Source of the DNA: Xiphias gladius
Taxonomy: Eukaryota; Chordata; Actinopteri; Istiophoriformes; Xiphiidae
Reading direction: 5' to 3'
DNA length: 64,000 nt
Assembly (NCBI RefSeq): GCF_016859285.1
Contig: NC_053406.1
Location: forward strand, 6,149,501 to 6,213,500
The translations under genes were made by a program, and so were the position numbers. The notes under the pieces were generated by a model. It was not told where the DNA came from. It worked only from the letters and a program-made list of their open reading frames with translations, and made no database searches. This document shows, in pieces, positions 55,685 through 64,000 of this stretch; position 1 is the first letter of the stretch; the number at the start of each line of letters is the position of its first letter.

Positions 55685-55920
55685 TTAGTCAAAGTGGTGC
55701 CTTGAGCTAATTGCTAATATGCTTATGCAAACATGCACACAATGGCAATGCAAACATGCTGTCGTATAGCAGGTATACCACCATTAGCGTGTTAGCCTTT
55801 AAACATTTACTAATTAGCACAAAGTACAGCCAAGGCTGATGGGGATGTCATTCGTTTTGCAGGTATTTGGTTATTAAACAAAGTAATGGATGAATTAAAA
55901 TTTTGACCTGAATATCTTGG
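55685..55920. repeat. common teleost repeat, copy 2
   Basis: TGCCTTGAGCTAATTGCTAA, then TTTACTAATTAGCACAAAGT, AAGGCTGATGGGGATGTCAT and TTTTGCAGGTATTTGG. This is the same repeat as 54720-54910 but extends further. Confidence 0.6.
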
Positions 55921-55989
55921 GTGAACCAGACCCTTGGGTGCCTAGTAGGAAAAAAGCAAAACTAACTTTTCCTGCCTCCACACCCTGCC

Positions 55990-58975
55990 TTCAAAAAACA
56001 GAAGACGGCACAGCTTCTTATTAAAGCGTCCATCCTCCATGGTTTGCTTCATGCATTCCAGAACTTTAAATTATCCAGCTATGGGCCCAGTTCTCCATCA
56101 AGACCTTTCAGGAGCCAACCACAGCCTCGTTTGCCATCAGTACCATCTAACCGCCAGCTACATCTCCAGCCACTAGTAACCACCTGAAGCTTTCAGAAGC
56201 AAACTTTCGGAGGCAGACTGCATCCCCTGTACATCAGCCTACAGCTAGTGATATCCAGCTGCGCCAGCCTCACCTGAAACCTACAGCTATTGCCAAAGAT
56301 GCAGCCCCTGTTGACAACTGCAGCTTCTGCCATACAGACAGTGGACACCCTGTGGTGTCTGCCAGCCATCTGCAGCCACAGTCTATACTTGAAGCCTTTG
56401 CCAACAAACACCACCCAGGGTCCGCATAACGCTTCATGCTCTCACTTTAGGCATCAACCTCAATCTGTTACTTTTAACTTGAACCTTTGCCTCTCAGCGA
56501 AGTCTTCCTGAAACCTTCTGTAGAAAGGCTGAAGGTCATTCCAACTACTGAATGAAGTCTGAATGAAGTTTCCCCCTGCAGCTGCTGCCTGAAAGCTACG
56601 ACAGCCTTTGCTTAAAGATTTGGGCAGCCAGCTGCAGCATCAGCCATCACCAAAATTCTTCACAATACAGTTTCAGCTCTTTTCTCCACCTTTACACTCA
56701 TAGTAAAACAAAAAACCTCCAGGACCATCCGCGGCCTACAGTTTCCAGAAGCCAGCTGCACTTAACTTTTAAAAATTTGACTATGGCCCCAGCTTTCCAT
56801 CAACATCTTCCAGGGAGCAGCTGAAACCCCAGCCATCACTATGACCATCTGACAGCCAGCTATCACATAAGCCATCAGGAAGAGGTATTCAGAAACCAGT
56901 CTCAGCCCAAGCCACCACCTCCACAAACAGAATTTAAGAGAAAACAAAATCCATCCTCCACTTGCAGTTTTCAGCAACCTGATCCATCATCTGCCTCAAC
57001 CTCTGAAAACTGCTGCATCGACCTTGCATCAACCAGAGACTATGCCCCAGCCTGCATCAGCTGCTTCCAGATTTAGCCACACTGACCACTGATAGCCTCT
57101 GGCAACCCGCCTCAGTTTCCACCTGCAACTGCTGCCTGTAAGCGAAAGACTCAACCTTAGTCTGCAGCTTCTGGCGGCAGGCTATAGTGTCATCCCTAAC
57201 CTAATTAGTTTGGCAACCACTCTCAACCCCATTCCGCACCTGTCACTTTAGTAACCTCCATGACCATCAACTCACAACAGTAAGCTGCAACGTATACCTC
57301 GGCCTACAGCCATTGATGCGTAGCCTTAGCTTCAACCTGCATGTATCACTAGTCAGCTGCAGTTCCTACGTCCTCCTGTAGCTATAACAGTGCAGATCTA
57401 GTGACCTCCTCCAGTGTCTGACAGTCATGGACAGGAACAGTCTGCAGTTAAAGCATTTGTCAGCCAGCCACAGTTACAGTGTCTGCATGCAGGTTCCAGC
57501 AGCCATCTGTGGATTCAGCCTTCCCCTGCTACTTCCGGTTTTAGCCCCGGCCTTAAGCCTCTGACAGCCAGTCTAAGCTGCAATCCCAGCCACTGCGTTC
57601 AGTATTTAGCATCCAACCTCAGCTTTCACATCAGCCTATGCCTGAACACTTCGGCAGGCAGTCTCGGAGCAAGATGCATTCTCAGCCGCTGTCTTCAGAC
57701 CTTGACAGCCAGCCTCACCATTGCCCATCTGCAGCTCTTACTACCTCCACACAGTACTTTTAAAATACCAGTTGCAGCCCTCACCTGTTGTGCCAGCAGT
57801 TTCTTCTGCCTGCATCCACTATTTTGAGAAAAAAACTGCTGAAGCTTAATTATTCTGTGTTTACTAATTGTTTTGAAACCCAGTGTCACCTTACAGCTTC
57901 TGGCAATCATCTACAGCTACAACCTTTGGTAACCAGAATCCACCACAGCCTCTGCATGCAAATTCTGTTAGCCAGCCTCTGCCCCAACATCCATCTATAG
58001 CCTCATCTTAAGAAAGCCAGAACAGCCCCATGTTCCACAAAGAGCCTCCAAAGGCAGATTGCAGTCCCAGCCTCTGCCTACAGCCTCTGACAACCAACCT
58101 TGACTTCCACCTGCAACTAATACCTGTAAGATGACATTTAATAACAATTTAATAAAAAGTATATCTATAAAAGCATATCTTTAAAACAAAGTAAAACATG
58201 ATACATTGAATATGCTATTTTGTGTTTTTACTAATATGGCGGTTTGTTCTGTGCAACCTTGATTCTCTCCATTACAGTACGAGCATTCATCGACAGCCTT
58301 TGTCAACCAGCCTCTGGCCCAGCCTTCGCCTGCAGCTTCATATTTAATAAAGTCAGCAACAGCCCCAGCTTCCAACTAGAGTTTTGAAGGAGCTGATTGC
58401 AGCCCCAGCCTTTGAATTGATATCTTGATTGACATCTTGTAATCAGCCAGCCTCTTTGCAGGTCCCAAGTGCTCCTTCCACCCCCAGTTTACAGCCTTTT
58501 TGCATTTGCAGCTACCGCCTGTAAGGTCACATTTAGAGAGTACATATAAAGCACAGTTAAAAAGAACATGGGCACCTTGAATATGTCATTTTACTTGTTT
58601 TAATTATGTGGAGATCTTTGCTGTGTACAACCTTGCTTTTCTCAGGACCTCAGTACCAGCATCTGGGCAGAGCTTTTGTGTACCAGCCTCTGCCCCAGCC
58701 GCCTCCTGCTCTTTCCAGCCTCAGCAGCTATCACAAGTCAGCTGGAACCCCAGTGTCCACCTGCAGCTTCTGACAGCCAGCCAGTGCAGCCACTGCCTTT
58801 AAGTTGCAGCCTCAGCCTTTGAGTGCAGTCTCTGGCAGTCGGCTTCAGTTTAATAATTCATCTAACTTTTTAGGACAGGCATTTTCAGGCCTCCAGGCAG
58901 CCTGAGGATTCAAAAAGGTAGCTCTAGGACCAGCGTCCCTCTGCAACTTTCAATAACCAGCAGCTAACTGAAAAA
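55990..58975 (+). repeat. 3-kb field of degenerate CAGCC/CTGCAG-rich repeats with intron-like inserts
   Basis: Variants of a phrase such as CTGCAGCTTCTGACAGCCAG recur every few tens of bases, strongly diverged (e.g. 56850, 57565, 57705, 58085, 58765). At a larger scale, two blocks are paralogous: 58126-58277 and 58521-58653 both start GTAAG, pass through AT-rich sequence with TTGAATATG and GTACAACCTTG-like phrases, and end in CAG before a TAC(C/G)AGCAT sequence. They look like introns between repeated exon-like units. No intact open frame runs through; what it was is unknown. Confidence 0.6.
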
Positions 58976-59059
58976 AAAAAAAAAAATGTAGACGTCACTC
59001 AATAATCTCTCAGCATATTGGTACTTCCATATATTTTAGACTTCTATATAATAATATAT

Positions 59060-59345
59060 CAATATTCTTGAATATTATTACTGATGCATGAATGTGTAAG
59101 CAGTTGTTGTAGTTTGTCGTGATGGGGGTAGTTTTAATGATTTTATATACTGTTTGGTAGTTCACTGTCAAATTGTGCCATATTTTCTAAGACAATCATG
59201 TTTGATATTTACATCTTAATCTGCAGTGCTAGGTAACTATGGCAGACAAATAAATGTAAAGGAGTATAAGTATAAAATAGCAGAAAACACGCGTTTCACA
59301 CAAGTACTTCAAATTTGTACTTGCTGAGGTACTTAGCCTCCTATG
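59060..59345 (+). mobile_element. hAT-like miniature element, partial copy
   Basis: Shares with the element at 8431-8884 the phrases GATGCATGAATGTGTAAGCA, TTTTATATACTGTTTGGTAG and CAAATTTGTACTTGCTGAGG. Left end eroded. Confidence 0.55.
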
Positions 59346-59379
59346 TACTATCCCATGCACAGTGGGGGGGGAACTCATT

Positions 59380-59860
59380 CCAAACGTCCAATAATTTGTC
59401 CACGGGGTGAGCGCGCCCTCCTACGATCACCTGCCATCCTCGCGCAGTGCCACCACCAGTGTTGTCGTGACATCGGACTGCCAGAGGAGGCAGTAGACGC
59501 TGTTGCAGTGACCACCGCTCCGCTACTGGCGTTACCAGTCCGACTCAGAGAAAGAACTAGGAAACAGGGGCCGCACAATTAACTATAGTACAAACAAGGG
59601 GAGGCGACGAACAAGGAAAACAAAGCATTTTTTGTTCCGAGGAGCCCCCGAGTTGCCTTTTGCTGTCTTGACAAATCAGAGGAAACTAGTAAAAACGCCG
59701 TTTGCAAGGTATTATGTTGTATGTATAATGTTATGAATAAATATTTGCAGGCATTGTAGTGTAAGGCTTCTTAAGCTAAAAACGGTTGCCTTAAAGTTAG
59801 CTAGTTAGCTACATTTGATAACGTTAGCTTGCTGGACAGCTCTCAGAAGGCAGGTACGTT
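59380..59860 (+). promoter_or_regulatory. cab39: possible cab39 promoter and untranslated first exon
   Basis: CpG-richer than its surroundings. Donor-like sites GCAAG|GTATTA (59708) and GGCAG|GTACGT (59853) could end an untranslated exon upstream of the cab39 coding exon at 63470. This is positional inference only. Confidence 0.35.
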
Positions 59861-62800
59861 TTAGCCGAACCTAGCCCACTGTTGATGATCTGCTAAAGTC
59901 AGGCATGGGCTTGATAGAACTAGCGCGAGGAGCCGCTGCCAGGCCTGGCTAACGTAATGCTAAGCTAGCTAACTGATGTTATCAATATTACGTTACAAAA
60001 GCGACTACCATAAACTTACTCCCTACATTGTTAACTATTTTATATGAAACTAGAGCAGCTAGATAGGGTTATTAAGCATTAGGCCTACCGAGGCCTTCTG
60101 TGTCGACAATACACACACTTGCACAGGCAAACCAGCAGCACTGTTGTTAGGGGACAGTGATTGAAATATTATAGGCCACGTTAGCTTTCAAACAGATTGA
60201 GCTGTCAAGTAAAGAGCAGAGGTAGCTGAATCACATATATTACTGGGGCTCTGTTGTCGTGCATTTGATAAACACAGAATTACTCAGTGAGCAAGTATCC
60301 ATTTTGTTAACATTGCGCAAAGTTGGAAGGCTTTATACCATCACAAACCAGGCATGGAGAACACAGATGGGCGGTGCTCACTGTCAGGTTCATGTTGACC
60401 AACTTACAGAGCAGTAGGTTTGCAACTTGTTTAAGTTTTTAGGTTATGCGATTTTTTTACATTAGATAATAAGTGCAGCAGAAATAGCTTTGCTACACAT
60501 GTAAATAAGTTAGCTAAATGACCGAACTAGCATTAGCTAACTGGTCGCAGTGGTCGTTAGCTCGCTGCCAGATGATAGTAGAGCATGCTGCTGTTTGGAC
60601 TGAAGGGTGGGAGTGACGTTCACGTCTGAACTGTCCTCTGACACTGTTTTACTGTTTTTTTGGTGGGTAACTATAGGTCAGGCTGTTGTATGCCTGGATG
60701 TGTAAAGTCTGGTGTGCCTAACATGACGGTATTTTTTTCCTTTAAGACAGTTGGCAGGGGTTTGGACTTTGTTTCGTCTGCAGGGCCATGTTAGGTCAGT
60801 TTGTGGAAAGGTCAGGCCCACAGCACCTCTGACATTTGGTGGCCTGACAGTACTCCAGCACACGATAGCTGACAAGTAATGGAGTCATTGTGGGTTAAAG
60901 GTGACCAGCTGATTTTGAACCTGCCATATGTGTTTCCTCCCTATTTGCGTCAATGATACTGAAGCGGGTCAGGAGCAGAGGGGCGGTTCTCCTGTGCTGC
61001 CTGCTGGCTACATTAACGAGCATTAGCCTGTGTGAAAGACGGATTTGGCCACCTGGCGAAGTTGAGGTGTGTTTACACTATTGAAGCTGTAAGAATGCAC
61101 AACTCAGGTGCTTGATTCACCAGTGAAATAAGGGACAGGTTTAATATTTCAGCCCAGTCACTCGTGACAAATCATATATGAATGGTGAACTGCACCTCCC
61201 ACTTCGGCGTTGCTTGGTTTATATTCCTGGCCTCAGCGTTGCTTTCTAAATGTGGACTCCCTGCCAAGACCTGAGAGAGAGAGTCTGACTGCTGGAGGGT
61301 TTGTGTTTAGAGCTTAGAGGATCTCGGGAAGACAACAGGTTGGTTTTATACTTTTAAACCAGTGCCTCTTAGTGTTTGATGTACCTCTAAGTGACTAAAT
61401 GACTTGTGTTGATGTTTTGTGGCACACCTTAGTATCATACTGGAAACGGATGTCTCACTGTGTACCAAGCTTAAGGCAAATCTTTTTAGTTAAAATGATC
61501 ATGAGACTGAGATTAAGTTTTAATTTATATGTTTTTCTGTCTTGGGTTCTTAGAATAGGTTTTGTAGCCATTCTACACAAACCATACTGTTAGCAAAGAA
61601 GCACATTTAGGCTGCTGTGTTGCTAATTAAACTCTGTGATAGCCCGGGCTCTCTCAGCTTATTGGTTATTGCTTATCCGTTCAGAAAATTTGCCTTTTGC
61701 CCCATAGTGTATGTAAGGTGGTAGGTTGGGTCAGTGAAATGAGTAGATAAGGGTCCTTGTTAAGTAACCCAGTTAAATAAAAGCAGCATTGAGATAGGGT
61801 TGTCACATCTGTCAGTTGCATTGCCCATTCCACTGCTGTGGCTTTTGTATCATGGTTCATTTTTATCCTAGGACAGAGGTTTTTGTATAGAGAGAAGACT
61901 CTCTATAGTACAATATGTTTAGTAATGTGTTTACTTAGATATATGTTAGTCACTGTACAGGTAGTGAATCATACAAAGGTTTGAGGCTATGTCATGGTGT
62001 AAGAAGGCCTACATCACAGCAAATACTGTATGGTTAATCGTTTACTAACATTAACCAGTTGAGATTGTAGATTGTACTATTGCTCAGTGACGAATTAGAG
62101 GTTAGATACATATTTTTTCCCTCCGGTGCCTTTGTATTTTATTGTTCATTAGGGCATAAATCACAGTTTGGCATTCAGGGTTACGTGCCAATGTAGTTCG
62201 TTTTACAGCAGGTGCTAGTAGTGCTTTTCATTGGGATACTTGGAGTGTACCTGTCTTTGCTCCACATGACCACACCAGAGCAACAATTGCATTAGGTCTG
62301 AAAGATGGACTTAAGTTGTGGAAACCAGACTTAGCCCACCAACAGTAGGTTTTTTGGGGATAAGCTCGAACAGCACTACCTGCTTTTCTCTCTTAATCTG
62401 AAGTTGTTTTTCATACTCTACTCTAGGGCTAGGAATCACAGGGTAACTCACAATGTTGCAAGATAATTTGCCCACAATAACAACAGTAGTGTCACAACTC
62501 AAATGATTATTTTACAAGTCTCATATAGGATGAAACACATCTACAATACAAAACAGTATCTGTGCAACTATCATATTCTATATTATAGGAAAACAATCTT
62601 CTAAAAAGGTGCAATGTGTATATTTGTATTTTGTACAAATGACTCAAACCTGCACTGCATTCACTGGCTTATTATAAGTGTTCAGTTCAGAAAGATTTAT
62701 AAACATATGGGATGATTTTAACAGACACAGCAGCGTGAATAGTGTTCTGTTATTTTAATAACAAACTGCCATAAACTGGAGTTATGTCCGATTTAATGAA

Positions 62801-63469
62801 GTTTAAATATCTGTAGAAAAGAAAGTAAATGCATTTGTCTCAGTAACACAAAAGAAAGCATCACATCACTGGTGCTAAAGTATAAACGACTTATTGCAAG
62901 AGATGGTGTAATAATATAATGCAATATTGATCACTTCTCACCACATGAGCAGCGAGTGACAAATAGGGGAGTGGTAGTTTAAGTGAGAGTTCAGTGAGCT
63001 TTATTAGATAATTTTGGGATTTACATTGTCTAATACATACACAATGTCAAGATAGTTGTATTTTCATATTGTGCATTAAATAATACTACATACTGACCTG
63101 ACATAAGACCCAGCCATATGTGAAGTTAGTATAATCTTAAACTTATGATTTGTTGTTGAAGATCCACACGTAGTTGACCTATATCTACATTCTTAAGATC
63201 TGTTTTGTCAGTTTTTGCCCAGACTTGCATGATCTGATTGCTATGTCTGCATGAGTATGATTACAAAATAATTTGTGAGTTACAGGCTATATTTTTGTAA
63301 TCACCGTCTTTATTACTACACCACCCACTTCTGTAGTTTTCTACAACACTAGCTTGAGTACAGTATTAGATAGATATTGTCTGTAAATAAAATGTATAGT
63401 GCAACAACATTAACGTAGGTTCCTCCATCTTGAAAGGGCTCTGATCCAGTTTTATATTTAATTCCTCAG
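59861..63469 (+). other. cab39: probable cab39 intron 1
   Basis: A 3.6-kb stretch with no recognised exon, ending in TTCCTCAG at 63469. Early part is rich in TTAGCTAGC motifs, a common fish repeat residue. No other gene seen on either strand. Confidence 0.5.
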
Positions 63470-63973
63470 GTGGACAGTCCGCTGCCTGGTTGCTCGTGGT
63501 AACTCTCCGCCATGCCTTTCCCCTTTGGCAAGTCCCACAAGTCGCCGGCAGACATCGTCAAGAACCTTAAGGATAGCATGACAGTGCTTGAGAAGCATGA
63601 CATCTCTGACAAAAAGGCAGAGAAGGTACGGTGAATCTCACACAATTTTAGTTGTTCGTCACTTTCACTTGTGGAATTTATCACGTCTGAAATGTCAATT
63701 GGAGCCAAAAAAGTAATTTTTAAGGGAGCTTTCTAAAGCTTGAAATAATGTGATGTCCATTTTATAGTCTTTATATTGCTGTGTGTAAATACGTATGCAT
63801 ATATTTAGGCCACAGAGGAGGTGTCAAAGAGCCTGGTGGCCATGAAGGAGATCCTATATGGGACTAATGAGAAAGAGCCCCAGACCGAAGCAGTGGCCCA
63901 GCTAGCCCAGGAGCTCTACAACAGTGGCCTACTTAGCACCCTGATAGCAGACCTGCAGCTCATCGACTTTGAG
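63470..63973 (+). CDS. cab39: calcium-binding protein 39 (MO25-alpha), first two coding exons (partial gene)
   Basis: Scaffold that binds the pseudokinase STRAD and activates LKB1 (STK11), upstream of AMPK and related kinases; cytosolic. The first visible exon is 63470-63625, with ATG at 63512 giving [19 protein letters not shown] and ending SDKKAEK. The second is 63809-63973, with [20 protein letters not shown] and [22 protein letters not shown] donors at 63626 and 63974; phase 0 throughout. The 93 residues are almost identical to vertebrate MO25-alpha, which is about 341 residues; the rest lies to the right of the window. The start is the conserved one, preceded by a 42-base leader within the exon. 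Paralogue CAB39L is less likely, given [13 protein letters not shown] and [11 protein letters not shown]. Confidence 0.95.
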
Positions 63974-64000
63974 GTGAGACTTCATGTGTCCTTTGTAGGA

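Noticed and set aside
57414-57827. 137-codon frame in the degenerate repeat field
   Set aside because: Low-complexity frame that follows the repeat composition; the neighbouring repeat units have stops in the equivalent frame.

Overview
The window looks like a gene-dense stretch of a teleost fish nuclear genome, probably a percomorph-like species. The evidence is vertebrate genes split into short exons by GT-AG introns, many CA/TG microsatellites, and fish-type interspersed repeats (Tc1-like transposons, an L2-type LINE, hAT-like miniature elements, common unclassified fish repeats). No prokaryotic or viral genes, RNA genes or CRISPR arrays were seen. All exon limits below were placed by eye from splice signals, reading phase and remembered family sequence; no search or transcript data were used.

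Layout. (1) 1-7.6 kb: the last five coding exons and 3' UTR of pik3cb (PI3-kinase p110-beta), plus strand, entering from the left edge. (2) 7.6-12.5 kb: intergenic DNA with a hAT-like element, a TG microsatellite and a decayed Tc1-like transposon that carries a nested LINE tail. (3) 12.5-36.5 kb: the circadian clock gene period 2 (per2), plus strand, with a promoter holding a D-box, an E-box and an E2-like element. It has 21 coding exons that add up to about 1497 residues. (4) 36.5-42.5 kb: intergenic DNA with two copies of a 350-bp segment, each next to a TG tract; one tract is about 1.4 kb of nearly pure TG. (5) 42.8-45.1 kb: hes6, minus strand, whose reading frame ends without a WRPW motif. 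(6) 45.1-49.8 kb: intergenic, with a degraded L2-like LINE. (7) 49.87-51.3 kb: a second bHLH-Orange repressor gene, her8a-like, minus strand, ending in WRPW. (8) 51.3-59 kb: intergenic, repeat-rich, including about 3 kb of degenerate CAGCC/CTGCAG-rich repeats with intron-like inserts. (9) 59.4-64 kb: probable promoter and long first intron of cab39 (MO25-alpha), then its first two coding exons, plus strand, leaving at the right edge.

How the genes relate. Human HES6 and PER2 are close neighbours at 2q37 and CAB39 lies in the same band, so per2-hes6-her8a-cab39 looks like a conserved vertebrate block; pik3cb on the left belongs to another human chromosome (3q). The two bHLH genes share a short promoter block (TATA box plus a downstream-of-genome, upstream-of-gene motif), which fits an old tandem duplication. 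per2 and hes6 are convergent; her8a and cab39 are divergent.

Points most worth checking: the hes6 3' end (duplication, giant TG tract, no WRPW), the per2 exon 16/17 junction that does not splice in frame with canonical sites, two GC-AG introns in per2, the per2 promoter motif cluster, and the degenerate repeat field at 56-59 kb.
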